DNA of 64,000 nt. Origin: Cryobacterium sp. SO2 (GTDB taxonomy: Bacteria > Actinomycetota > Actinomycetes > Actinomycetales > Microbacteriaceae). Below, piece after piece: positions 43,231-52,103 of this stretch. The position numbers and the translations under genes were made by a program. Location: assembly GCF_026151165.2 (NCBI RefSeq), contig NZ_CP117849.1, positions 3,968,001-4,032,000 of the forward strand, in the 5' to 3' direction. The notes beneath the pieces were generated by a model, which worked only from the letters and a program-made list of their open reading frames with translations, had not been told where the DNA came from and made no database searches. Numbering within the stretch: position 1 is the stretch's first letter; each line of letters opens with the position of its first letter.

Positions 43231-44118
43231 ATGTCCGCCGTTTCCAGCACGCTTGAGCTTCCCTCCTCCGTCGAACTCGGCCAGGGGCCGGGCGGACTGG
43301 CCGTGGCGCGGGTATTCGCCCCGGGCGGCACCGCCGAGGTATACCTGCGCGGCGCCCACGTGGCCGCCTGGACGCCCGCCGGCGGCACCCCGGTGATCTG
43401 GATGAGCGACCAGAGCGAGTATGCGCCGGGCGTTCCGCTCCGCGGCGGCGTGCCGATCTGCTTCCCCTGGTTCGCCGGGCACCCCACGGATGCCACGGCG
43501 CCCTCCCACGGGTTCGCCCGGCTCGCCGACTGGCAGCTGGTGGAAGCGCGCGAGACCGCCGAGGACGTGGTGCTGGTCTTCGTGCTCACCGACACCGAGG
43601 CCACCCGGGCGTCGGCCTGGCCGCACCGGTTCGAGGCCCGCTACACGGTCACCGTGGGCGCGGAGCTGTCGCTCGCCCTCGAGGTCACCAACCGCGACAC
43701 CGAACCGGTCACCTTCGAGGAAGCCCTGCACACCTACCTCGCGGTCGCCGACATCCGCCAGACCACGGTCTCGGGCCTGGAGGGCGCCCCGTTCACCGAC
43801 CGGCTCACCGGCCCGCTGCCCGCCGAGACCGAGCCGGTCACCTTCGACGCCGAAACCGACCGCATCTACCAGGCCACGACCACCACCACCACGGTGACGG
43901 ATGCGTCCACCGGGCGGGTCATCACCGTCGCCAAGCAGGGCTCGGCCAGCACCGTGGTCTGGAACCCCTGGATCGACAAGGCCGCCGCCATGGCCGACTT
44001 CGGCGACGACGAGTACACCGGCATGGTGTGCGTGGAGACCTGCAACATCCGTACGGACGCGATCACCCTCGCGCCCGCCGCCAATCACACGATGAGCGTG
44101 CGTTACTCGGTGGCCTGA
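43231..44118 (+). CDS. D-hexose-6-phosphate mutarotase (YeaD-like)
   Basis: A 295-aa aldose-1-epimerase-fold protein. Signatures are VYLRGAHVAAWTP, VPLRGGVPICFPWFAGHP, the catalytic His in SHGFARLADWQ, FEEALHTYLAVADI, and the Glu-bearing VCVETCN. It interconverts anomers of glucose-6-phosphate-type sugars. ATG 43231 is preferred because GGAGGAACC lies at ideal spacing; ATG 43207 also has a fair site and would add eight residues. The 3' end overlaps the convergent GntR gene by 16 bp. Confidence 0.85.
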   Translation: MSAVSSTLELPSSVELGQGPGGLAVARVFAPGGTAEVYLRGAHVAAWTPAGGTPVIWMSDQSEYAPGVPLRGGVPICFPWFAGHPTDATAPSHGFARLADWQLVEARETAEDVVLVFVLTDTEATRASAWPHRFEARYTVTVGAELSLALEVTNRDTEPVTFEEALHTYLAVADIRQTTVSGLEGAPFTDRLTGPLPAETEPVTFDAETDRIYQATTTTTTVTDASTGRVITVAKQGSASTVVWNPWIDKAAAMADFGDDEYTGMVCVETCNIRTDAITLAPAANHTMSVRYSVA

Positions 44119-44921
44119 ACCGCGCCCCGCACCTGCTCGGCGCCGGCCAGGCCCACGAACATTGTGGTGTGCAACACCGAGACATGCTCCTCGATGATCC
44201 GCACGGCGGCGACCGGGTCGCGGTTCCGCAGGGCAGCGACCAGGCGCGTGTGCTCCTCGTTCACGGTGTGCAGGTAGGCCACCGGGTAGGGCAGGAAATA
44301 GCGATACAGGGCATAGAGCACGTCGCAGTAGTGCGGCAGCGCCCAGTCCTGGCCGCTGGCCCTGGCCACGGCCAGGTGGAAGGATTCGTCGGCGGCGTGG
44401 TACTCGGTCCAACTCTGGGCGGAGGCCGCCTTCGCGACCCAGGCGTCAAGTTCGTCGAGCTGGCCGGCGTCGGCAGTGAGAGCGGCGTGGTGGGCCAGCG
44501 AGGCCTCGATGAGCACCCGACGGTCGATGAGTCCGTGCACCTCGTGTGCGTCGGAGAAATACGCCGCGATGGCGTCCACCGACACGGCGGCGGGCGTGTC
44601 GGCCACGAAGGTGCCCCCCGCCCGGCCCCGACGCCGGCTGAGCAGCCCCTCGTCGGCCAGGCTCTTGAGCGCGCGGCGGGCGGTGATCTCGCTCACCTTG
44701 AGGGCCGCGGCCACCTCGGCATCCGAGGGCAGTTGCTCACCGGGCGCGAGGAGCTGCAATTGCACGGCGAGCGCGATGCGCGCACGCACGGTGTCGGTGG
44801 CGCTGAGCCTGGTGATTCCCGCGACCGCGGGATTCAGCAACGCCGCAGCGGGCGCCTGGTCCGGGTCGGTGGCGGCGGTCCTGTCGTCGTCAGTGGGCTT
44901 CACTGCACCAACATTAGTCAT
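44103..44921 (-). CDS. GntR family regulator with FCD-type ligand domain
   Basis: A 272-aa protein. The winged helix (about 40-105) includes LPSDAEVAAALKVSEITARRALKSL and the FCD-like C-terminus has RRVLIEASLAHHAALTADA, AADESFHLAVARASG and HTVNEEHTRLVAALRNRD, with the metal-type His/Asp pattern. It is divergent from the nitrilase/permease/nitrilase operon and a GATCA-N3-TGATC palindrome lies between them. It probably represses that operon until an amide or nitrile-derived acid is present. Confidence 0.85.
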   Translation of the reverse strand: MTNVGAVKPTDDDRTAATDPDQAPAAALLNPAVAGITRLSATDTVRARIALAVQLQLLAPGEQLPSDAEVAAALKVSEITARRALKSLADEGLLSRRRGRAGGTFVADTPAAVSVDAIAAYFSDAHEVHGLIDRRVLIEASLAHHAALTADAGQLDELDAWVAKAASAQSWTEYHAADESFHLAVARASGQDWALPHYCDVLYALYRYFLPYPVAYLHTVNEEHTRLVAALRNRDPVAAVRIIEEHVSVLHTTMFVGLAGAEQVRGAVQATE

Positions 44922-44938
44922 TCGGGCTAGACAAAAGC

Positions 44939-44951
44939 GATCAATATGATC
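44939..44951. promoter_or_regulatory. Perfect 13-bp palindrome, candidate GntR operator
   Basis: GATCA (44939-44943) and TGATC (44947-44951) flank ATA. The site lies 18 bp before the GntR start and 48 bp before the nitrilase GTG. Size and AT-rich centre fit a FadR/GntR-type operator. Confidence 0.55.
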
Positions 44952-44998
44952 TATTTTGAGTCGTGGAGACGCCGTCCTCTCCGAGAGAGGACGACTCC

Positions 44999-45919
44999 GT
45001 GCCCCGTCGCATCCGTATCGCCGCCATTCAGGCCCCGCCGCTGCCCATCGGGGTCGACCTCGACCTCTTCGCCGCCCAGGTGCACGATCTGCTCCAGTCC
45101 GATCCGGGGATCGAGTTCGTGGTCTATCCCGAGCTGCACCTGTTCGGCGTCGAGTCCGCGGAGACCGCTGACCCCACGTCGGCCGAGCGCAACGCTCGAC
45201 TGCGGGCATCCGCCGAGCCCCTCGACGGCCCCCTGATGACCCGACTCGGCCGAATCGCGCGCGACGCGGGCGTCTGGCTGTTGCCGGGCAGCGTGTGCGA
45301 GGCGGGCCCGGCCGGGGAGCTGTTCAACACCGCCGTCGTGTTCTCGCCGGCGGGCGAGCTCGTTGCCAGCTACCGCAAGATCTTTCCCTGGCGACCGTTC
45401 GAGCCCTACGATCCCGGCGACAGGTTCGTGGTCTTCGACGTGCCGGATGTCGGCCGGTTCGGCCTGTCGATCTGCTACGACGCCTGGTTCCCCGAGGTGT
45501 CCAGGCACCTCGCCTGGCTCGGCGCCGAGGTGGTACTCAATGTCGTCAAGACCACCACACCCGACCGGGCGCAGGAGCTCGTGCTCGCGCAGGCCAACTC
45601 GATCGTGAATCAGACCTTCACCGTGAGCGTGAACTGCGCTGCTCCGGTCGGCGAGGGTCGCAGCCTGCTCGTCGACCCCGAGGGCGCGGTGCTCCGCAGC
45701 GCCGGCACCGAACCGGAAACGCTCGTCGAGACCATCGACCTCGCAGCCGTCAGCCGTGTCCGCGGGGAGGGCACGGCCGGCCTCAACCGGATGTGGTCGC
45801 AGTTCCTCCCCACCGACTCCCCCCTCGAACTCCCGCTCTACAACGGCCGCATCGATCCCGCCCGCTGGGCACCGCACACCGTCACTCCACCCATCCCTTC
45901 TGCAGAAACGGACCGCTGA
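44999..45919 (+). CDS. Carbon-nitrogen hydrolase (nitrilase superfamily), first of pair
   Basis: A 306-aa protein with the catalytic triad Glu45 (VYPELHLFG), Lys127 (YRKIFPW) and Cys159 (SICYDAWFPE). It hydrolyses a C-N bond of an amide or nitrile; the specific substrate is unknown. GTG 44999 is chosen because GAGAGGA lies upstream; GTG 44963 would add 12 residues. The stop is 2 bp from the permease ATG, so both are in one operon. Confidence 0.85.
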   Translation: MPRRIRIAAIQAPPLPIGVDLDLFAAQVHDLLQSDPGIEFVVYPELHLFGVESAETADPTSAERNARLRASAEPLDGPLMTRLGRIARDAGVWLLPGSVCEAGPAGELFNTAVVFSPAGELVASYRKIFPWRPFEPYDPGDRFVVFDVPDVGRFGLSICYDAWFPEVSRHLAWLGAEVVLNVVKTTTPDRAQELVLAQANSIVNQTFTVSVNCAAPVGEGRSLLVDPEGAVLRSAGTEPETLVETIDLAAVSRVRGEGTAGLNRMWSQFLPTDSPLELPLYNGRIDPARWAPHTVTPPIPSAETDR

Positions 45920-45921
45920 CC

Positions 45922-47289
45922 ATGACCGACACCCCGGCACTCACGCGCACGCTCGGCCTACGCTCCCTCGTGCTCTTCGGCCTGGCCTACATGACCCCGC
46001 TCATCGTGTTGGGCATCTTCGGGGTGGTGGCCGAGACCACCGGCGGAGCGAGCGCCGCCGCCTACCTGGTCGCCCTGGTGGCCATCCTCTTCACCGCGTC
46101 GAGTTACGGTCGGATGGCCGCCGCCTACCCGGTGGCCGGCTCGGCGTATACCTACGTGCGCCGCACCATCGACCCCCGGGTCGGCTTCCTGGTGGGCTGG
46201 GCCGTGCTGCTGGACTACCTGTTCCTGCCGATGGTGATCTGGTTGATCGGCGCCGCCTACCTCGAAGCCCAATTTCCCGGCGTGCCCGGCTGGGTGTGGA
46301 TCATCGGCTTCATCGTGCTGACCACCCTGCTCAACATCCTGGGCATCAAGGTCGCCGACAAGGCCAACCTCATCTTGATGGCCTTCCAGGTGCTCGTGAT
46401 CGGGTCGTTCGTGGCTCTCTCGATCGGGTCGATTATCGCCAACCAGGGCGCGGGCGGCCTCGTGAGCGTCGACCCGTTCGCCAACGCCACCGCCACGTTC
46501 TCCGGCATCACCGCGGGGGCCGCGATCGCCGCATACTCGTTCCTCGGCTTCGACGCCGTCACCACCTTCACCGAGGAGACGATCAATCCACGCAAGACGG
46601 TGCCCCGCGCCATCCTGCTTGTCGCCCTCATCGGCGGCGCCATCTTCATCCTCGTCTCGTACACGACCCAGCTCGTGCACCCCGGCGGTGTCTTCACCGA
46701 CGCCTCCTCGGCCGCCTTCGACATCGCCCTCCAGATCGGCGGCAACCTGTTCGGCGCCCTGTTCCTGGCCGGCCTCGTGATCGCCCAGTTCGCCTCCGGC
46801 CTGGCTGCACAGGCCGCGGCGTCCCGGCTGCTCTTCGCCATGGGCCGTGACGGCGTGCTGCCCCGCCGTATCTTCGGCGAGGTAAGCCGACGATTCCACT
46901 CGCCCGTCTTCAGCCTCGTGATCATCGGCGTCGTCGGGCTCGTCGCGCTCTTCCTCGACGTGGCCACCTCCACCTCATTCATCAACTTCGGGGCGTTCGT
47001 GGCCTTCACCATGGTGAACGTGTCCGTGGTCTTCCACTACGTGCGCCAGCGCCGCGCCGGCACCCGGCTCAGCCCGGTGTTCTTCCTGGTCGTCCCCGTC
47101 ATCGGTGCCATTGTCACGCTGTACCTGCTCACCAGACTCGACAGCAACGCCATCGTGCTCGGCCTGAGCTGGCTGGCCATCGGCGTGGTCGTGCTCGCCG
47201 TCATCACCAAGGGGTTCCGCCGGCAGCCGCCGGAGATGGAGTACCGGGAGGCCGACGACCAGGCGCTCCGGTCCGCCGCCACCCTCTAG
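45922..47289 (+). CDS. APC superfamily amino acid/polyamine permease
   Basis: A 455-aa protein with about twelve helices. The APC signature is in GLAYMTPLIVLGIFG, SSYGRMAAAYPVAGSAYTYV and FLGFDAVTTFTEETINPRK. It resembles PuuP/YhdG-type importers of amines or amino acids driven by protons. It is sandwiched between two nitrilases, so the substrate probably contains an amide or is a polyamine conjugate that the enzymes process. The linkage to GntR supports substrate-induced uptake. Confidence 0.88.
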   Translation: MTDTPALTRTLGLRSLVLFGLAYMTPLIVLGIFGVVAETTGGASAAAYLVALVAILFTASSYGRMAAAYPVAGSAYTYVRRTIDPRVGFLVGWAVLLDYLFLPMVIWLIGAAYLEAQFPGVPGWVWIIGFIVLTTLLNILGIKVADKANLILMAFQVLVIGSFVALSIGSIIANQGAGGLVSVDPFANATATFSGITAGAAIAAYSFLGFDAVTTFTEETINPRKTVPRAILLVALIGGAIFILVSYTTQLVHPGGVFTDASSAAFDIALQIGGNLFGALFLAGLVIAQFASGLAAQAAASRLLFAMGRDGVLPRRIFGEVSRRFHSPVFSLVIIGVVGLVALFLDVATSTSFINFGAFVAFTMVNVSVVFHYVRQRRAGTRLSPVFFLVVPVIGAIVTLYLLTRLDSNAIVLGLSWLAIGVVVLAVITKGFRRQPPEMEYREADDQALRSAATL

Positions 47290-47335
47290 GCTGAGGGCAC
47301 TCCGGGCCCCCTTCCGGTCCGGCGCAGGAGGACGC

Positions 47336-48172
47336 ATGCGACTCACCCTCGCCCAGATCGCCACCGGCACCGACAAGGCTCACAATCTCGCCCTCATCGA
47401 CGCGGCGGCCCGGCAGGCCCGGGCCGCCGGCGCCGACCTCGTGGTGTTTCCCGAGTACGCCATGTACGAGAAGGCGGTGGTCGACGCGAGTTTCGCCGAC
47501 GCCGCCGAACCACTCGACGGCCCCTTCGTGACCGGGCTCCGCGCCCTGGCCACCGAGCTGAACATCGCGGTCGCCGCGGGTGTCGTGGAGCGCAGCGACC
47601 ACGACGGCCGGCCGTACAACACCATTCTCGTGGTGGGCCCGGATGGCGGCACACTCGCGAGGTACCGCAAGGTGCACCTGTTCGATTCCGCCGGGTTTCG
47701 CGAGTCGGCCTGGATCGCGCCGGCGCCCAGCCTCGAGCCGGTGGTCTTCACCCTGGCCGGCACCCGGGTGGGGCTGATGACTTGCTACGACCTGCACTTC
47801 CCCGAGCTGGGCCGGGAGCTGGCCGATGCCGGTGCCGATCTGGTGTTGGCCTGCTCCTCCTGGGTGCCCGGCACCGACAAGCCCGAACAGTGGCGGGTGC
47901 TGGTGCAGGCCCGCGCCATCGAGAACTCCTACTTCGTGGCGGCCGTCTCGCAGGCACCGCCGGTGTCGATCGGGCGCAGCCTCCTCGCCGGACCATCCGG
48001 CCGGGTCGAGGGCGAGCTGGGCGACGCGCCGGCACTGGCCACGTTCGACATCGACCCGGCCAGGGTCACGGCTACCCGCGCCCGCAACCCCGCCCTGGCG
48101 AACCGGCGTTATGTCGTGGGTCGGCCGGGGCCGGCATCCGGTCCGGCGGTCAGGCCAGCGAGTACCGCTTGA
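47336..48172 (+). CDS. Carbon-nitrogen hydrolase (nitrilase superfamily), second of pair
   Basis: A 278-aa protein with triad Glu40 (VVFPEYAMYEK), Lys112 (YRKVHLFD) and Cys150 (MTCYDLHFPELG). It is closest in pattern to omega-amidase/deaminated-glutathione-amidase-type members. AGGAGGACGC precedes the ATG, 46 bp after the permease stop. It differs strongly from the first nitrilase in the region around the catalytic Lys, so the two probably act on different substrates or steps. Confidence 0.85.
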   Translation: MRLTLAQIATGTDKAHNLALIDAAARQARAAGADLVVFPEYAMYEKAVVDASFADAAEPLDGPFVTGLRALATELNIAVAAGVVERSDHDGRPYNTILVVGPDGGTLARYRKVHLFDSAGFRESAWIAPAPSLEPVVFTLAGTRVGLMTCYDLHFPELGRELADAGADLVLACSSWVPGTDKPEQWRVLVQARAIENSYFVAAVSQAPPVSIGRSLLAGPSGRVEGELGDAPALATFDIDPARVTATRARNPALANRRYVVGRPGPASGPAVRPASTA

Positions 48173-48191
48173 CCGAGGGCCCGGCCGCGAT

Positions 48192-48253
48192 GCGCGGGTC
48201 AGGCGCCGGTTCGCGGGTGGCACGCCACGCGCGCAGCGGCGCGGAGCCCGCGC
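48192..48253. repeat. Nested palindrome family D, copy 2
   Basis: Same 62-bp design and orientation as 40049-40110, with a few substitutions, mainly in the right-hand arms. It lies between the second nitrilase (ends 48172) and the convergent lipoprotein gene (ends 48297). Confidence 0.8.
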
Positions 48254-48296
48254 AGCTGCCAACCGGGCCCGCGGGCCGGGCCGAACGCCGCCGAGG

Positions 48297-48617
48297 TCAG
48301 CCTTTGTTGCGGCCGGGGGTGGCGTAGCCGCCGGCGCTCGCTGGTCCCCCGAACGCGATGGCCACCCCGATCATGAAGCCGAAGTTGTACCAGTTGCCGT
48401 CGTTGTGCACCTCGTAGATGTTCACCTGGGAGTTGAACAACGACACGATGAACGTGATCGGGCTGATGAAGCCCTGCCACAGGCCCAACCAGAAGCCCGC
48501 GAGTTCGTCGGGCGGCACCACGGCCGCCACATCATTGGGCCCCGGCGCGCATCCGGCCAGCACCAGCGCCAGGAGCACCGCACCCGCGGCGACCGCCGCA
48601 ACCCTCGACGTGCCCAT
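48297..48617 (-). CDS. Small lipoprotein / membrane protein
   Basis: A 106-aa protein with an N-terminal hydrophobic stretch ending in LAGC near residue 23, a lipobox. A second hydrophobic region includes LGLWQGFISPITFIVSLFN and the C-terminal IGVAIAFGGP. ATG 48617 is chosen since the upstream frame is non-conserved. It lies between a family D repeat and the PRISE-like gene. Function unknown. Confidence 0.65.
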   Translation of the reverse strand: MGTSRVAAVAAGAVLLALVLAGCAPGPNDVAAVVPPDELAGFWLGLWQGFISPITFIVSLFNSQVNIYEVHNDGNWYNFGFMIGVAIAFGGPASAGGYATPGRNKG

Positions 48618-48768
48618 GAGCCCTCCCGGAGCGGCCACTTCGACCGCAGCCGGGCGCCGCAGGCCGGACTGCCGACGCTGCACACGGTAGACGCGCTCCT
48701 CCGCACCGGCAAGGTGCACCGCACCGGGGCGTGGAATGCCCCAGCCAAGCCCGACGTTGTACCCGGTA

Positions 48769-49902
48769 ATGTCTTTCTCCACTGAAACTCCACCCGCGCC
48801 CGAGACCCTTCCCGCCGGCACTACCGGCGCCGAGCAGCATCCCACCCGAACGGCGCTCGTCGCCGGCGCCAGCGGCATAGCCGGCTCGGCGCTCGTCGAC
48901 CAGCTCACCAGCGACGGCTGGAGCGTCATCGCCCTGTCCCGCACCCCGGTCGCGGCCCGCCCCGGCGTGATCCCGGTGAGCGCCGACCTCCGCAGTGTCG
49001 AGTCGCTGCGCGCCGCCCTGGCCGGGCACGCCCCCAGCCACGTGTTCTTCACCGCGTGGCTGCGGCAGAACACCGAGGCCGAGAACATCGTGGTGAATTC
49101 GGCCATGGTGCGCGACCTGCTCACCGCGCTGGCCGATGCCCCGGTCGAGCACGTGGCCCTGATGACCGGTCTCAAGCAGTACCTCGGCCCGTTCGAGGCC
49201 TACGGCCAGGGCGACGTGCCAGACACCCCGTTCCACGAAGACGAGCCCCGCCTGTCGGTGGAGAACTTCTACTATGCCCAGGAAGACGAACTCTGGGCCG
49301 CCGCTCGCGAGCGCGGCTTCACCTGGTCGGTGCATCGCGCCCACACCGTGATCGGCCACGCCGTCGGCAACGCCATGAACATGGGCTCCACCCTGGCCGT
49401 CTACGCCGCGATCTGCGCCGAGCTCGGCCGTCCGTTCGTCTTCCCGGGCTCGGAGACCCAGTGGAACGGCGTCACCGACATGACCGACGCCCCGCTGCTC
49501 GCCGAACAGATGGTGTGGGCGGCCACGACCCCGGCCGCCGCCGACACGGCGTTCAACATCGTCAACGGCGACACCTTCCGCTGGCGTTGGCTGTGGCCGC
49601 GCCTGGCCGCGCACTTCGGCGTGGAGTGGGAGGGCTTCGTCGACGCCCCGCGACTCCTCGAGGTGCAGATGGCGGATGCCCAGCCGGTCTGGGACCGCAT
49701 CGTGGCCAGGCACGGCCTCGTCGAAGCCGACCTCACCCGGCTGGCGTCCTGGTGGCACAGCGACGCCGACCTCGGCCGCACCATGGAGGTCTTCGCCGAC
49801 ATGGGCCGCAGCCGGGCCGCGGGGTTCACCGGCTACCGCAACACCGAGCACGCGTTCCTCGAGCTGTTCGCCCGGTACCGCGCCGAGCGCCTCATCCCGT
49901 AA
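48769..49902 (+). CDS. SDR family oxidoreductase, PRISE-like (enone reductase type)
   Basis: A 377-aa NAD(P)-binding protein. Residues about 25-50 form the Rossmann motif VAGASGIAGSALVD, and the atypical active site NFYYAQEDEL matches the PRISE (progesterone 5-beta-reductase/iridoid synthase) group, which reduces activated C=C bonds with NADPH. ATG 48769 is used; an upstream Met at 48736 is less likely. It is flanked by palindrome repeats and is alone on its strand. Confidence 0.82.
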   Translation: MSFSTETPPAPETLPAGTTGAEQHPTRTALVAGASGIAGSALVDQLTSDGWSVIALSRTPVAARPGVIPVSADLRSVESLRAALAGHAPSHVFFTAWLRQNTEAENIVVNSAMVRDLLTALADAPVEHVALMTGLKQYLGPFEAYGQGDVPDTPFHEDEPRLSVENFYYAQEDELWAAARERGFTWSVHRAHTVIGHAVGNAMNMGSTLAVYAAICAELGRPFVFPGSETQWNGVTDMTDAPLLAEQMVWAATTPAAADTAFNIVNGDTFRWRWLWPRLAAHFGVEWEGFVDAPRLLEVQMADAQPVWDRIVARHGLVEADLTRLASWWHSDADLGRTMEVFADMGRSRAAGFTGYRNTEHAFLELFARYRAERLIP

Positions 49903-49920
49903 CGACGACAACGGGGCGAC

Positions 49921-49982
49921 GCGCGGGTGCCGCGCCGCTGCGCGGGTGGCACGCCACGCGCGCAACGGCGCGGCACCCGCGT
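49921..49982. repeat. Nested palindrome family D, copy 3
   Basis: A 62-bp copy with GCGCGGGT ... ACCCGCG outer arms and the central GCGGGTGGC/GCCACGCGC. It lies between the PRISE gene and the ABC permease gene, both ending here, so this convergent position repeats the pattern seen at 40049 and 48192. Confidence 0.8.
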
Positions 49983-50079
49983 AGCTCGCGGATCTGACCC
50001 GGACGTGCCGCAGCAGGCACGCGGCGGCCCCACCGGCGCACCCGAGAGGGGGCGCCGGCGGGGCCGGGGATGTGGCGGG

Positions 50080-51369
50080 TTACTCGTAGCGGAGCGACTC
50101 GATCGGGTCCTGGCGGGCGGCGCGGAGCGCCGGGATGGTGCCTGCCAGGAACGCCAGGCCCATCACGGTGAGCACGATGGTGGCCAGCGCCGCCGGGTCG
50201 AACGCCACCAGGGTGAGCCCGGGCAGGTCGGCCAGCAGCGTGTCGGCCAGCACCGCGTTGGCGCCCGCTCCGGCCAGCATACCCACGGCCACGCCGATCG
50301 CGCTGCCCATGAAGCCGATGAAAACGGCTTCGAGGCTGAACAGGCCGAAGATCTTGCCGCCGCCCAGGCCCATGGCCTTCATCAGGCCGATCTCCCTGGT
50401 GCGTTCCTGCACGCTCATCAGCAGGGTGTTGACGATGCCGAAGCCGGCGGCCAGCAGGGCGATCACGGCGAAGGCGTTGAGCACCAGCACGATGCCGTCG
50501 ATGACGGCCTTGAACGACCCGATCTGGTCCTGCACGGTGGTGCCGGTGTAGCCCAGGTCGCTGAGCGAGGTCTTCAAGGTGCTGAGTTCGGCATCCGTGG
50601 CCGACTCGTCGAATCGAACGACGGCCGAGGAGTAGCTGTCCTTGTTCGTCTCCGACAGGCCAACGCTCTGGGTGTCGTAGAGAGCCTCGGTGAGCGCCTC
50701 GTTGGCCGTGAAGGCGCTGGAGCCCACCAGGCCCTCCTCGGCCACGCCGACGATGGTGGCGGTGACCTCTGAAGCGGTGCCGGCGACATCCGTCACCCCG
50801 AAGGTGAGAGTGGTGCCCACGGCGTCCGCGGCATCCGCGAAACCGAGCGCATCGACGTAGGAGACCGGGATGGCGACCTCGTAGGCATCGCTGGCCGAGG
50901 ACGGTTCGGCGCCGGCCGCGAGGTCGAGGGCCATGCCGGGGATGAAGCTACCGACGCTGGCCTCGTAGGCGGTCCCGTCATCCACCTGCACGTAGTCCGG
51001 GCTCACCTGCAGCTGTGGTTCGACCGAGAGCACCCCGTCGACGTCTTCGATGGCGGTGAGGTCGGCCGAGGTGAGGGCCACGACGGTGGATCCCGGGCGG
51101 CCGGTGGCGGCCGCGACGGCCTTGGCATCCGGGTCGTACTCTGTCGGCCCGTCCGAGGTGTCTTCGGCGGCCTTGGTAACGGTGAGCACGTCGTCGGCAC
51201 CGATCGAGGCGACCGTGGTGTCGATGTACTGGTTGATGCCGGTGCCGACCCCGCTGGTGAGGGTGAGCGTGAATGCGCCGATGAAGATGGCGAGCACCGT
51301 GAGGGTGGTGCGGGTCTTGCTGCGCAGGCTGTTCTTCACGGCCGAGCGGATCAAGTCGAAGACGTTCAT
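50080..51369 (-). CDS. ABC transporter permease, MacB/FtsX type
   Basis: A 429-aa protein: N-terminal helix after SKTRTTLTVLAIFIGAFTL, a large extracytoplasmic domain (about 45-275), then three helices with GIVNTLLMSVQERTREIGLMKAMG, the FtsX core. It partners the overlapping ATPase gene. Such exporters are mechanotransducing and often linked to antimicrobial peptide or envelope stress. It is divergent from a NarL-type two-component system. Confidence 0.87.
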   Translation of the reverse strand: MNVFDLIRSAVKNSLRSKTRTTLTVLAIFIGAFTLTLTSGVGTGINQYIDTTVASIGADDVLTVTKAAEDTSDGPTEYDPDAKAVAAATGRPGSTVVALTSADLTAIEDVDGVLSVEPQLQVSPDYVQVDDGTAYEASVGSFIPGMALDLAAGAEPSSASDAYEVAIPVSYVDALGFADAADAVGTTLTFGVTDVAGTASEVTATIVGVAEEGLVGSSAFTANEALTEALYDTQSVGLSETNKDSYSSAVVRFDESATDAELSTLKTSLSDLGYTGTTVQDQIGSFKAVIDGIVLVLNAFAVIALLAAGFGIVNTLLMSVQERTREIGLMKAMGLGGGKIFGLFSLEAVFIGFMGSAIGVAVGMLAGAGANAVLADTLLADLPGLTLVAFDPAALATIVLTVMGLAFLAGTIPALRAARQDPIESLRYE

Positions 51370-52103
51370 GCGCGCACCTCCTCAGTGGTCGGGGCCGCAT
51401 CCGGGGTGGCGGGCACCGCGTGCAGGGAGTCGACGATGAGACCGTCGCGGATGTACACGCGGCGGTCGCAGCGGGCGGCGAGCTCCTCGTCGTGGGTGAC
51501 GATGATGAGCGTGATGCCCTTCTCCTTCTGCAGCGAGAAGAGAATGTCCTCCACGACCTTGCCGGTGGCGGAGTCGAGGTTGCCGGTAGGTTCGTCGGCA
51601 AAGATGACGCTGGGATTGTTCACCAGCGCCCGGGCGATGACCACGCGCTGCTTCTGCCCGCCGGAGAGGTCGGTGGCCTTGTTCTTGGCTTTGTCGGCCA
51701 GTTCCAGCTGCTCGAGGGCCGCCATGCCGCGGCGCTTGCGTTCGGCGCCGCGGATGCCGGCGATCTGCAGCGGCAGCGTCACGTTGTCGAGCACGCTGGT
51801 GCCCGGGGTGAGGAAGAACTGCTGGAAGACGAAGCCGAAGGTCTCGTTGCGGGTCTGGTTGACGACCCGTCCGCTGAGGTTGATCGCGTCGCGGCCGCTG
51901 AGCTCCACGGCCCCGGTGGAGGGGTTGTCGAGCAGAGCGAGCAGATGCATGAGGGTGGACTTGCCCGAGCCGCTCTTGCCCACGATGGCGACGGATTCGC
52001 CCTGCTGAATGTCGAGGGAGACGCCCTTGAGGGCGTCGAACCGGGTGGCGCCGCGACCGTACGACTTATGAATGTCGCGGGCGGCGAGAATGGGCACGGT
52101 CAT
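51366..52103 (-). CDS. ABC transporter ATP-binding protein, MacB/LolD type
   Basis: A 245-aa ATPase with Walker A VGKSGSGKSTLMH, Q-loop FQQFFLTPG, signature DLSGGQKQRV, Walker B VIFADEPTGNLDS and H-loop IIVTHDEE. It overlaps the permease gene by ATGA (51366-51369), so the two are made together. It powers the FtsX-like permease. The start at 52103 is supported by GGAG upstream in the leader. Confidence 0.92.
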   Translation of the reverse strand: MTVPILAARDIHKSYGRGATRFDALKGVSLDIQQGESVAIVGKSGSGKSTLMHLLALLDNPSTGAVELSGRDAINLSGRVVNQTRNETFGFVFQQFFLTPGTSVLDNVTLPLQIAGIRGAERKRRGMAALEQLELADKAKNKATDLSGGQKQRVVIARALVNNPSVIFADEPTGNLDSATGKVVEDILFSLQKEKGITLIIVTHDEELAARCDRRVYIRDGLIVDSLHAVPATPDAAPTTEEVRA

